From assembly GCA_028281885.1 (NCBI GenBank), contig JANQJA010000008.1, positions 310,001-374,000 on the forward strand: a stretch of 64,000 nucleotides of DNA. The letters are read 5' to 3'. The DNA is from Pseudomonadales bacterium (GTDB lineage Bacteria > Pseudomonadota > Gammaproteobacteria > Pseudomonadales > Azotimanducaceae). Positions 29,515 through 37,547 of this stretch are shown piece after piece (position 1 is the stretch's first letter; each line of letters starts with the position of its first letter). Below the pieces are notes generated by a model. The model did no database searches, had not been told where the DNA came from, and saw nothing but the letters and a program-made list of their open reading frames with translations. The position numbers and the translations under genes were made by a program.

Positions 29515-30432
29515 TTACTGCGATGACGCCCCGTTCGAAAACACCGGCGACTGGAAATCGGCAGGCTTTACAATCAGCACGTCAGCGGACAGGAAGTCCA
29601 GCACCTTCTCGGTCGTGTTGCCGATAAACACATCTGCCAGGAGGCTTCGGGATATTGCGCCCATCACAACGACATCGGCGCCGATGTCGGCTTCCACCGT
29701 GGACAAAGCGAACTCGGGCGATTCTTCGGTCAGGACCTGCTGATCCGCTGGTACATCAAAGTCCGCCATTAACCGGTCAAAAGCTTCCTGGTGGTCCTTT
29801 TTCACCTGCGCCAGTCTGTCGTCGGGCAGCGGAGTTGAGGTAAAAGAGTGAACTGCCCAGAGTGTGCCACCGGTCAGGGTGGCCAGGTCTGAACCCATCT
29901 CAAGCAGTCGATGATCCAGCCCGCTGGGTTTATGTCGCGCGTGTTTCGGGTCGACGGCAGCCAGGACCACCGGATCCTTGGCCCAGGGTTTCTCTTTCAC
30001 CAGCAGCAGGGGTATGGGGCAACAGCGAACCAGTTGCCAGTCGTTGTGCGTCAGCAGCATGCGCGACAGGGCAGAGTGCTGGCGGGTGTGGACGATGATC
30101 AGGTCGGCACTGATATCGACCGCGGTGTGAATGACGGTTTCGTAGGCCGGGTGCCCCCAGACAGCCATCGTGTCAACGCTGAGGCCTTCGTCCCTGAGTT
30201 TTGTAGCGAGGCTCTCAAGTTCCTGCTTTCGTTCGGTCAGCAATTCCTCGCGCAGCTTCGGTAGTTCTGCGGCATCGAAGTAGTAGCCTTCCACCAGGTA
30301 CTGGGTGTACTCGCAGGTCATCAGTGTGATGTTGAAATCTGCGAGCCGGGCAAGGGTCAGGACCTTGTCGAGCGATGGTTGATCTTCCTGGTCAGGGTCC
30401 AGTACGACCAAAACATTGTTGAGATCAAGCAC
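29515..30432 (-). CDS. uspE: Tandem universal stress protein (UspE-like)
   Basis: Two Usp domains in one 305-aa chain. The first has VLVVLDPDQED and a C-terminal LLLVKEKP strand; the second has VLAAVDPKHA, VVMGAISRS and GNTTEKVLDFLSADVLIVKP, the latter resembling the nucleotide-binding end of Usp folds. UspE-type proteins support survival under stress and affect motility in E. coli. It begins with GTG at 30432, preceded by a strong AAGGAG site. The 240 nt between its stop and aceA hold no gene. Confidence 0.88.
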   Translation of the reverse strand: MLDLNNVLVVLDPDQEDQPSLDKVLTLARLADFNITLMTCEYTQYLVEGYYFDAAELPKLREELLTERKQELESLATKLRDEGLSVDTMAVWGHPAYETVIHTAVDISADLIIVHTRQHSALSRMLLTHNDWQLVRCCPIPLLLVKEKPWAKDPVVLAAVDPKHARHKPSGLDHRLLEMGSDLATLTGGTLWAVHSFTSTPLPDDRLAQVKKDHQEAFDRLMADFDVPADQQVLTEESPEFALSTVEADIGADVVVMGAISRSLLADVFIGNTTEKVLDFLSADVLIVKPADFQSPVFSNGASSQ

Positions 30433-30524
30433 GAGTCCTTCTCCTTTTGACAGCTGGGGTTATGTTAACGGTCGCCTTCGCAGTGCTTCTTGATGCGGAT
30501 CAAAGTTCGCCATCGAAGCGAAAG

Positions 30525-30944
30525 CTACCTATCTGTAGTACTCGTCGGCCGCAGTTCCACTGGCATGGCGTTGTCTCGTCCGCCGATCACCACTGAAATA
30601 AACTGATCGCCCCAGGTGTACTTGTCGCGCATGAGCTGGTTGATGATATCCCGCAGTTCCGGTCTTGAGATGGCGAGATAATCAGCGGATTGCCCACCGC
30701 GCTTCACCGTGACCCTGGAGGTCTCGCTAAGTCGTTTATACCAGCCGGCTGCTCCCGTCCCGCTACGCAGATACTGGCTGCCGTTGTGATCCACGATCCA
30801 CAGCCGGGTGGTTTGGGGCGCGCCGCTGTCATCGAGGGTCGTGAGTTCAATCACTTCGATGCGTTCTGCTGCGGCTCGCTCAAGCGCGACAAAAGCGACG
30901 GCGAGTATGAGCAGAACTGCCAGCGTCCAGGTGACGATCTTCAT
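30525..30944 (-). CDS. Membrane-anchored split-barrel (nitroreductase/PNPOx-like) protein
   Basis: The 139-aa product has an N-terminal hydrophobic anchor (VTWTLAVLLILAVAFVAL), then a flavin-reductase-like split barrel: TTRLWIVDHNGSQYLRSGTGAAGWYKRL and VTVKRGG, the pattern of the F420/FMN-dependent nitroreductase-like family. The ATG at 30944 follows CGGAG. Its barrel resembles the lipoprotein at 44719-45156 position by position (LWxV, YL/YI, GxG, W, DKY). It follows cbpA by 59 nt. Cofactor and substrate are unknown; the anchor suggests a periplasmic location. Confidence 0.72.
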   Translation of the reverse strand: MKIVTWTLAVLLILAVAFVALERAAAERIEVIELTTLDDSGAPQTTRLWIVDHNGSQYLRSGTGAAGWYKRLSETSRVTVKRGGQSADYLAISRPELRDIINQLMRDKYTWGDQFISVVIGGRDNAMPVELRPTSTTDR

Positions 30945-31003
30945 GCACCACTCCGTATGTTGCACCCAGCTGCCAATATACTGCTGGTATGGGGTCAATC
31001 CAA

Positions 31004-31891
31004 TCAGGCTTGTTGCGATTGCTTTCTCGGGTCGAACGAGAAGCTGTCGCGCAGCGTTTCAAACGCTGCCTTTGCCGCAGGCATCGAGACATCCGGATTG
31101 ACAATTTTCAGTGTCACAATCTGATCGCCTCCGCCAAGTCCTCGTCCTTTCAGCCGAAGCTTGCGTCCGGACTGGCTGTTTGGCGGCACCTTGAGATTCA
31201 CGGTACCCCCCAGCGTCCTGACGGGAACGGTCGTACCGAGGGCCGCTTCCCAGGGAGAGACGGGAAGCGTCAGCATGACGCTGTCGCCCTCGATACTGAA
31301 CTCGGCGTGAGGTTCCAGTTCGATCTTCAGGTAAAGATCACCGCCGTCAGGCGCCTGGCCACGAAGTCGCAGTTCTGTCCCTGGTTTGATCCCCTTCGGC
31401 ACCTTCACCGAGATGGTTTTGCTGTTACCCGGCGTCTCGATCCTCAGCTGTCGACTGGCGCCACGATAAGCTTCTTCCAGCGAAACGCTGAGTGCGTGTG
31501 TTGTCGGCCGGGACGGCTGACGGGGCCTGTGGTCTTCGAACTGGCCGAATCCGGAGAATCGGCCCTGGTCGCCAAAGATGGATCGCAACAGATCGGCAAA
31601 TTGATCTTCCGCGGAGAAATCACCATCAAAATTGAAGAACTGACCGCCAGTACCGCGAAACTGGTTTGGATTGTTGACGTAGGCGCGAAGCTCATCGTAT
31701 TCAGCGCGCTTGTCGGCGTTGCGCAGGACTTCGTACGCTTCACTAACTTCCTGAAATCTGCTCTGGGCGTCCGCTTCGTCGCTGACATCAGGATGATACT
31801 TGCGGGCCAGTTTTTTATAGGCGCGCTTGATCTCCTCGGCCGTTGCCGAAGGCTCGATTCCCAGTACCTTGTAGTAGTCCTTGAAGTCCAT
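31004..31891 (-). CDS. cbpA: Curved DNA-binding protein CbpA (DnaJ family)
   Basis: Type-II J-domain co-chaperone of DnaK, 295 aa. It has a J domain with HPD (DYYKVLGIE...ARKYHPDVS), a Gly/Phe linker (FRGTGGQFFNFDGDF) and two C-terminal beta-barrel substrate domains (VPKGIKPGTELRLRGQ, PPNSQSGRKLRLKGRGL). There is no zinc-finger domain, distinguishing it from DnaJ. No cbpM modulator is adjacent. Confidence 0.9.
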   Translation of the reverse strand: MDFKDYYKVLGIEPSATAEEIKRAYKKLARKYHPDVSDEADAQSRFQEVSEAYEVLRNADKRAEYDELRAYVNNPNQFRGTGGQFFNFDGDFSAEDQFADLLRSIFGDQGRFSGFGQFEDHRPRQPSRPTTHALSVSLEEAYRGASRQLRIETPGNSKTISVKVPKGIKPGTELRLRGQAPDGGDLYLKIELEPHAEFSIEGDSVMLTLPVSPWEAALGTTVPVRTLGGTVNLKVPPNSQSGRKLRLKGRGLGGGDQIVTLKIVNPDVSMPAAKAAFETLRDSFSFDPRKQSQQA

Positions 31892-32025
31892 GTCTTTTCA
31901 GTCTGCGTATCAGGGCTAATATCGGGTGCAACTGCAAACTTTCAAGGGCGTCCATTCATCCCTTTATTCAGCCGTAGTTCAGCCTGTGGCATGCAACATC
32001 GGGTGATCTCAACGGGAGTTGTGTG

Positions 32026-32370
32026 ATGAAAAAGCTATTGGTCGGGCTACTGGTACTGGCGGGGTGTGCCAATGAGCCGATTGTTGATACCAAAGGCGTC
32101 AACCCGGCTCAGTATCAACAGGACCTCGCGGAATGTCGTGAGTATGCTGCCCGGGTGGATACTGGAACGGCTGCAGCGACGGGTGCGGCAGTCGGAGCGG
32201 CAGTGGGCGGCGTTCTGGGGGCCGTGATTGGTGACAGTGATGATGCCCAGCGCGGCGCCGGCGTTGGTGCTGTTTCGGGTGGCACCAACGCTGCTCTCAG
32301 CGCGGAGGAACGAAAGCGACGTGTCCTCTATAACTGCCTCAGGCAACGTGGTTACAAGGTCCTGGGCTAG
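32026..32370 (+). CDS. Glycine-zipper lipoprotein
   Basis: A 114-aa lipoprotein: KK N-terminus, lipobox LAGC (Cys14), then a glycine-zipper segment (GAAVGAAVGGVLGAVIGD) and a short C-terminal tail with two more cysteines. Glycine-zipper lipoproteins such as SlyB/RcnB-like types sit in the outer membrane. The ATG at 32026 directly follows an in-frame GTG. Role unknown. Confidence 0.82.
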   Translation: MKKLLVGLLVLAGCANEPIVDTKGVNPAQYQQDLAECREYAARVDTGTAAATGAAVGAAVGGVLGAVIGDSDDAQRGAGVGAVSGGTNAALSAEERKRRVLYNCLRQRGYKVLG

Positions 32371-32417
32371 TCACGTCGACTTGTTAATGGTCACATTTGG
32401 AGTATCGTCATCATGTC

Positions 32418-33023
32418 ATGATGGCGATCCGAACCTATCTGGGTAGATGCCTGTTTTTGATCGCGCTGACAACAGTCAGTGTTCCGGTGACAGCCGAGCT
32501 CAACGCCTGGGTACTGGGAAGCTTCAGGGACAAAAGCAATGCCGAGGCGGAAGGGCGACGGCTCGCCCGATTGCTTGATCGAAACGTCGACATCTATATG
32601 GCGGAAGAGCGAGGTCTCTGGCGTGTTGTGACCGATCTGCGAGGACTTTCGCGTGAGGCGCTGGTGCAGGCCGGACTCGACGCCTGGCGTGTTTCCCGAT
32701 CGCTCGGGGCCGTGGAGAGCATTGCGAAAACCATTCCCCCAGCTGTCGAAAAGATTTCTGAACAGCCTGAACAGAGAGCGGCGCAGATGGCTGAAGCGTT
32801 CGTCGAGGTCGAACCCGGTGAAACCGTCGTCGAATGGTGCGATCGAATGGGCCGTAAGGCGCCAAAGGCGTGTGACCCTGCCGTGTTGCAACAACTGCAG
32901 CTCCTGAGTGAGCGGGTCATGACGGCATCGAAGAGATTGTCAGTGGCTTGCAGTGACAGTGATTCCGAGGTTGGCCGCCAGATCTGCGATCGGTGGCGCT
33001 CACGCGGCGCCAGTGTGCGCTAG
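32418..33023 (+). CDS. Secreted SPOR-like domain protein
   Basis: A 201-aa product with a signal peptide ending near VTAE, then a fragment like a SPOR domain (AWVLGSFRDKSNAEAEGRRLARLL...YMAEERGLWRVVTDL). SPOR domains bind denuded peptidoglycan at division sites. The C-terminal part has four cysteines (WCDRM, KACDP, ACSD, ICDRW) that could form disulfides in the periplasm. Its TAG stop shares CTAG with the opposing TPR gene. An upstream TTG at 32397 is an alternative start. Moderate confidence in the domain call. Confidence 0.65.
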   Translation: MMAIRTYLGRCLFLIALTTVSVPVTAELNAWVLGSFRDKSNAEAEGRRLARLLDRNVDIYMAEERGLWRVVTDLRGLSREALVQAGLDAWRVSRSLGAVESIAKTIPPAVEKISEQPEQRAAQMAEAFVEVEPGETVVEWCDRMGRKAPKACDPAVLQQLQLLSERVMTASKRLSVACSDSDSEVGRQICDRWRSRGASVR

Positions 33024-33559
33024 TCAGTCTGCTTCAACTCATCCCGCATGGCGCGAATCGATTCAGATGCCGGTGCAAGTTCGAGCGCCAGCTCCAGCGC
33101 CCTTAGTGCATCTTCTTTTTGACCCAGTTTTTTGAATACCAGTGCTCGATTGAAATGGGGGACATGGGCCGGCCTGGCGTTGAGTTCGATTGCCCGGTCA
33201 AAGTCAGACAGGGCGCCCTGAAAATCGCGCATGTAGTATCGAGTATTGCCTCGATTGATGTAGGCCACAGCGAGATCCGGCATCAACGAGATGGCCTCGT
33301 CATGGTCCTGCAATGCGGCCGTGTAGTGACCCTGACGGGTGCGAAGAATGCCTCGATTTGACAGTGTTGCGGCGAGGTTCCTGGGCGTCATATTGCCGCT
33401 TCGGATCGCTTCGTTGCAGGCTTTAAGATCGTGAGCGTGAAACAGATTGTCGGCACGGCTGCTTTCAAAGCAAAGATGTGCGTCCGTTGAACCGAGAATC
33501 GAAGCGCTCTGACCGCCCAGCAACACAATGGTGAGCAATGAAAATACGGCGGCAGTCAT
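33020..33559 (-). CDS. Secreted TPR-repeat protein
   Basis: A 179-aa protein with an N-terminal hydrophobic signal (VFSLLTIVLLGG) and about three tetratricopeptide repeats (AATLSNRGILRTRQGHYTAAL, AVAYINRGNTRYYMRDFQGAL, HFNRALVFKKLGQKEDAL). TPRs mediate protein contacts. The ATG overlaps the tonB stop as ATGA (33556-33559), so it may assist TonB in the periplasm; this is inference from position only. Confidence 0.82.
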   Translation of the reverse strand: MTAAVFSLLTIVLLGGQSASILGSTDAHLCFESSRADNLFHAHDLKACNEAIRSGNMTPRNLAATLSNRGILRTRQGHYTAALQDHDEAISLMPDLAVAYINRGNTRYYMRDFQGALSDFDRAIELNARPAHVPHFNRALVFKKLGQKEDALRALELALELAPASESIRAMRDELKQTD

Positions 33560-34212
33560 GGCTGGAGTCTCGCGACAATCGTACCCGTTCCCTCATCGGT
33601 CAGTCGAAATACAAATTTGATCTCAACATCTTCAACCGACGTCGGCGAGCCATTGATTGTCCGGGGGCTGAACTTGAACTTGTCGATGGCGCTCAGTGTC
33701 GCATCGTCGAAAATCCGGTCGGGAACTGACTCGGTAATGACAGGATTCAGTACAGTACCGTTGGATCTGACGCTGAAACGAACGACCACGAATCCCTCGA
33801 TTTCACGTTGTGCTGCGCGGGCCGGATAGGCGGGTTCTGCGATGTACAGAGGCATCAGTTCGGACACGGGTGGCGCGATCTCAACCCCATCGTGCCGGTC
33901 GATGATGTCGCCGGATGACTTCCAGTCAGGTCGGACCGCCCTCGGCAAAGCGGGTGTCGTCAGGACGGCTTTCGGAGCATCCAGACCATCCAGCAGGGCG
34001 CGAGTCGGCAGTTCCCTTTCCTGCCGACGACGTCGCGCATCGGGTTTTGTCCTGGTGGAATGAACGAGAGCGATTCGCGGAGTTAGTTCGGGATCAGGTC
34101 CACCTGGCCTGGCGTCTATCAGAAACACCATTGTCAGAAAGCACAGCAGGGTGGTAACCAGTGCCCCGGCTGTGACCAGTGAATACTTCAGTACCAGCGT
34201 GCCTTGCCCCAT
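33556..34212 (-). CDS. tonB: TonB-family energy-transducing protein
   Basis: The 218-aa product has one N-terminal transmembrane helix (about 8-30) with a conserved-type small/polar face, a linker of about 90 residues with modest proline content, and a C-terminal TonB domain: AEPAYPARAAQREIEGFVVVRFSVRSNGTV and FDDATLSAIDKFKFSPRTING. TonB carries proton-motive energy to outer-membrane receptors such as the one at 37548-39698. ExbB and ExbD are not adjacent. Confidence 0.87.
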   Translation of the reverse strand: MGQGTLVLKYSLVTAGALVTTLLCFLTMVFLIDARPGGPDPELTPRIALVHSTRTKPDARRRRQERELPTRALLDGLDAPKAVLTTPALPRAVRPDWKSSGDIIDRHDGVEIAPPVSELMPLYIAEPAYPARAAQREIEGFVVVRFSVRSNGTVLNPVITESVPDRIFDDATLSAIDKFKFSPRTINGSPTSVEDVEIKFVFRLTDEGTGTIVARLQP

Positions 34213-34315
34213 TGATGACTGCCTCGCTGCTCTCTGCAGAGGTTACACCCCGTCGGGTTGGCTTCGCCAGCTCACCGCGTGTATGTTCTCGTTCAAATAC
34301 CCAGCGGAGTTTGAA

Positions 34316-35455
34316 ATGAGTGAGGCGCTTCCCAGGCAGTTTCGGCAGATCCAGTCCAACATCACGTCCGATGGCCAGCTGGAGGTTTCTCTGGGTTCGG
34401 CAGCCATGCCTGAACTGCGTCCTGACGATGTGCTGATACGGGTTGAAGCGACTCCGATCAACCCATCGGATCTGGGCCTGCTGATTGGCCCTGCTGACCT
34501 GTCAACGGCCCGCAACCTGGGTACGGAAGATTCGCCGCGAGTGGTCGCTGATTTGCCACCCCAGATTGTCAGCCAACTGGCGACCCGGGTCGATAAGCCG
34601 ATGCCGGTGGGCAATGAGGGCGCCGGTACGGTGGTTGCTGCTGGCGAATCCCCGGACGCACAGGCGTTGCTCGGTCGGGTGGTCAGTGTCGCAAACGGTG
34701 CAATGTACGCAGAATATCGAAAGGTCCGGGCCAGTCATTGTCTGGTGCTCGAAGCAGGCACGACGGCAGAGGAAGCCGCATCCTGTTTTGTCAATCCGAT
34801 GACAGCGCTCGCCATGGTGGAAACGATGCGGCTTGAAAACCATATCGCACTGGTTCACACGGCTGCGGCGTCTAACCTTGGCCAGATGCTGGTAAAGATC
34901 TGTCTGGCCGATGACATCGAACTGGTCAACGTCGTTCGCCGGGAAGAACATGTTGCCTTGCTCAAGGCGCTCGGTGCGACTCATGTTGTCAACAGCACGT
35001 CGGAAAACTTCGAGGCAGATCTCGCAGATGCACTCGCCGAGACCGGGGCGACGATCGCGTTCGATGCCACCGGTGGCGGCTCGCTGGGGGGGCAGATATT
35101 GGCTGCCATGGAAGTGGCGGCTTCGAGAAATGCGACCGAGTTCAGCCGCTACGGATCGGCGACTTTCAAACAGCTCTATATTTATGGCGGTCTTGATACA
35201 ACGCCGACGACCTTCAGGCGAAACTTTGGCATGTCCTGGTCCATGGGCGGGTGGTTGCTGCGTCCGTTTTTGGAACGAGTCGGGCCCGAGGTTGCCGAAG
35301 CCATGCGGCAAAGGATTGCGCGAGAAATCCGTACGACTTTTGTCAGCCAGTACTCAGACAAGGTGTCGCTCGCCGGCGCGCTGAGTATCGATGCGATGAG
35401 GGCATACCACGCAAAGGCCACCGGTCGAAAGTTCCTGATTTGTCCGCAGCAATAG
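34316..35455 (+). CDS. MDR-family zinc-type alcohol dehydrogenase/quinone reductase-like protein
   Basis: A 379-aa medium-chain dehydrogenase/reductase with a GroES-like N-terminal domain ([32 protein letters not shown]) and a Rossmann domain ([40 protein letters not shown]). The cysteine ligands of zinc alcohol dehydrogenases are not apparent, so it is more like quinone oxidoreductases. The ATG at 34316 follows CGGAG; an open frame runs 55 codons upstream but overlaps tonB. Substrate unknown. The peroxiredoxin gene follows after 10 nt. Confidence 0.8.
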   Translation: MSEALPRQFRQIQSNITSDGQLEVSLGSAAMPELRPDDVLIRVEATPINPSDLGLLIGPADLSTARNLGTEDSPRVVADLPPQIVSQLATRVDKPMPVGNEGAGTVVAAGESPDAQALLGRVVSVANGAMYAEYRKVRASHCLVLEAGTTAEEAASCFVNPMTALAMVETMRLENHIALVHTAAASNLGQMLVKICLADDIELVNVVRREEHVALLKALGATHVVNSTSENFEADLADALAETGATIAFDATGGGSLGGQILAAMEVAASRNATEFSRYGSATFKQLYIYGGLDTTPTTFRRNFGMSWSMGGWLLRPFLERVGPEVAEAMRQRIAREIRTTFVSQYSDKVSLAGALSIDAMRAYHAKATGRKFLICPQQ

Positions 35456-35465
35456 GAGTCCTTGC

Positions 35466-35990
35466 ATGAAGCCTTTCCTGATGCTTGTTTGCCTGATTGG
35501 TTATTGTGGTGCTGCCATGGCCGCGCCGGAAGTGGGTGATATGGCCCCGGATTTTGAATTGATTGGATCGGATGGACAGGTACATCGACTGAGCGAATAC
35601 CGTGGCAGGCAGGGGGTGGTGATTGCATTTTTCCCGAAAGCCTACACCGGTGGTTGTACGATTGAATGTAAGGCGTTACGGGACAGCAGTCGAGAGATTG
35701 AGAACTACAACGTTGCCTACTTCATGGCGAGTACGGATGAACCGGAAGACAACCGCGGGTTTGCCGAGCAAAACGACGCACCCTTTCCCATTCTGTCGGA
35801 CCCCGGCAAGGAACAGATCGGTGCCTATGGTGTTCTGTCTGAACGGGGTCTCGCCAGGCGCTGGACCTTCTATATTGACGACAAAGGCATCATTCGGCTG
35901 ATTGACAAAACCGTCGACCCGAAACGGGCCGGCATTGATCTGGTCGAGAACCTGGACGCCCTGGGCTTTGAGCGCCGTCAGTCAAGTTGA
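35466..35990 (+). CDS. Periplasmic peroxiredoxin (BCP/PrxQ-like)
   Basis: Thiol peroxidase of 174 aa with a signal peptide ([20 protein letters not shown]). The catalytic region is [14 protein letters not shown] with peroxidatic Cys64 and a second cysteine at 68, a PrxQ/BCP-type spacing shortened by one residue. [17 protein letters not shown] is typical of the family. Export distinguishes it from cytoplasmic BCP. It is preceded by AGGAG and overlaps the start of the AlkB gene. Confidence 0.87.
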   Translation: MKPFLMLVCLIGYCGAAMAAPEVGDMAPDFELIGSDGQVHRLSEYRGRQGVVIAFFPKAYTGGCTIECKALRDSSREIENYNVAYFMASTDEPEDNRGFAEQNDAPFPILSDPGKEQIGAYGVLSERGLARRWTFYIDDKGIIRLIDKTVDPKRAGIDLVENLDALGFERRQSS

Positions 35991-36573
35991 CGCAGAGCTG
36001 ATCGAGATTCCCGGCGGACAGCTGACGCTGTGTCAATCATGGATGCCCGATCGCGACGCTGAAAATCTTTTCCTGCAGCTTCAGGACGAGTTGGTCTGGG
36101 AGTCGTCGACGATTCGGTTGTTTGGCAAAGCGCACAAGATTCCAAGACTCAACGCCTGGTATGGGGACCCTGGCGCCGCCTATACCTACTCACGAATTCG
36201 ATTTGAACCCAGGCCATGGACCCCTTCGCTGGCAGATCTGAGAGCACGCATCCAAGAGGCGACGGGGTACCGGTTCAATGGTGTGCTGGCGAATCTTTAC
36301 CGTGATGGTCGTGATTCCAATGGCTGGCATAGCGATGACGAGCCGGAACTGGGTGCCAGCCCGGTGGTTGCGTCATTCAGTCTGGGCGCTGAACGAGGGT
36401 TTCATCTTCGTCACCGGTACCTCGCTGATGCTGACCGAGTGCGGCTGGTATTGCAAAGTGGCTCACTGCTGTTGATGTCCGGTGAAACGCAAAAAAACTG
36501 GATGCATCAGGTTCCGAAAACGAAACGGGTGGTAGGTCCAAGAATCAACCTGACCTTTCGCTATGTCATCTAA
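35968..36573 (+). CDS. alkB: AlkB-like 2-oxoglutarate/Fe(II) dioxygenase
   Basis: Oxidative demethylase for alkylated DNA or RNA bases. The core has [10 protein letters not shown] with the metal-binding His-x-Asp, a distal His in WMHQVPKTK and RINLTFR for 2-oxoglutarate binding; [17 protein letters not shown] resembles ALKBH2/3-type proteins. The frame is open from 35902, but a start there would overlap the peroxiredoxin gene by 89 nt. I prefer the TTG at 35968, giving 201 aa, the usual size, with a 23-nt overlap. Start uncertain. Confidence 0.85.
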   Translation: MSAVSQVDAELIEIPGGQLTLCQSWMPDRDAENLFLQLQDELVWESSTIRLFGKAHKIPRLNAWYGDPGAAYTYSRIRFEPRPWTPSLADLRARIQEATGYRFNGVLANLYRDGRDSNGWHSDDEPELGASPVVASFSLGAERGFHLRHRYLADADRVRLVLQSGSLLLMSGETQKNWMHQVPKTKRVVGPRINLTFRYVI

Positions 36574-36581
36574 CGCATCTT

Positions 36582-37484
36582 TTAACGAGTGTTCGTGATG
36601 CGGTCTGTCACTTCCGCCAGGAATCTCGGTTTGTATTCCTGGTAGACGCAGGATGAGTGCGGCGTAATAAAAACGTTAGGTGCGGACCATAGCGGTGAAT
36701 TTGCCGGGAGCGGTTCTTCTTCAACCACATCAAGAAATGCGCCGCCGAGTCTGCCGATATGCTGCACGAGATCGTCGCAGGGCAAGGCGTTGCCCCGCCC
36801 GAAATTATAGATAAAGGCGCCATTGCGACAGGCGTCGAGTTTGGCCAGATCGAAAAAACCGTTGGTCTGATCAGTGCCCGGCAATAACAATACGATGTGG
36901 TCTGCCAACGGCAGATGATCGAAGATGCCGTCGATTCCGATGGCCTGGCCCTTGGCACTTGTGCGAACGCCGGTAACCTTGACGCCAACTCGTTTCAGCA
37001 GATCACCGCAGCGTTGACCGATGTGACCGTAGCCAATGATCAGCGCTGTCTGGCCGGCGAGTAGCCGGTTATCTGCCTGAAGATTTCTGTTCCACTGACG
37101 GCTCCGGAAGTTATCCGTCATTCGTATCATCTGCTGATTCATGAACAGCATCGCACCGAGCAGGGATTCACTTAACAGCTCACCGTGAAAGGTGCCGTGA
37201 ACAACCCTGGTGCGGCCGAGTGGATCGGCAGCAACCCAATCGTCACCGGCGGCGGGTGTAAAGATGGTGCGCAGCCGGGGAAACTCGTCGTACCATTTTG
37301 GATCAAAGTGCCAGGTCAGCAGTACATCAACGTTCCTTGCCTGCTGCAGAAGGGACTCGTCACTGTCGTGATGAACGATGGTGCTTTCGGGCAGGGCCGA
37401 TACGAGGAGATCAAAGTCAGGTGGCTTGAAATCAAAGGCCGTAACCTCGTTCCGTAATAGCGTGTGCACATTCATCGCGGCCAT
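36582..37484 (-). CDS. D-2-hydroxyacid dehydrogenase family protein
   Basis: NAD-binding dehydrogenase of 300 aa. It has the dinucleotide fold GYGHIGQRCGDLLK, LADHIVLLLPGTDQT, FIYNFGRGN in place of the usual NxxRG arginine region, EEEPLPANSPLW, and the catalytic histidine in ITPHSS. The N-terminal catalytic half is short. Substrate not evident. It lies convergent to alkB with an 8-nt gap and downstream of the receptor terminator. Confidence 0.82.
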   Translation of the reverse strand: MAAMNVHTLLRNEVTAFDFKPPDFDLLVSALPESTIVHHDSDESLLQQARNVDVLLTWHFDPKWYDEFPRLRTIFTPAAGDDWVAADPLGRTRVVHGTFHGELLSESLLGAMLFMNQQMIRMTDNFRSRQWNRNLQADNRLLAGQTALIIGYGHIGQRCGDLLKRVGVKVTGVRTSAKGQAIGIDGIFDHLPLADHIVLLLPGTDQTNGFFDLAKLDACRNGAFIYNFGRGNALPCDDLVQHIGRLGGAFLDVVEEEPLPANSPLWSAPNVFITPHSSCVYQEYKPRFLAEVTDRITNTR

Positions 37485-37500
37485 TATAGAGGTGAGGGCG

Positions 37501-37527
37501 AAAAAAAGGGGCGATCATGATCACCCC
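37501..37527 (-). terminator. Intrinsic terminator of the TonB-dependent receptor gene
   Basis: On the minus strand GGGGTGATC and GATCGCCCC pair (one T-G wobble, tight loop), followed by TTTTTTT. It stands 21 nt after the receptor stop, isolating it from the dehydrogenase gene. Confidence 0.82.
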
Positions 37528-37547
37528 CGCGTTTATTACGCTTGTTC

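Noticed and set aside
34502..35311. 269-codon frame antisense to the MDR dehydrogenase gene
   Set aside because: Shadow frame of a good GroES/Rossmann protein.
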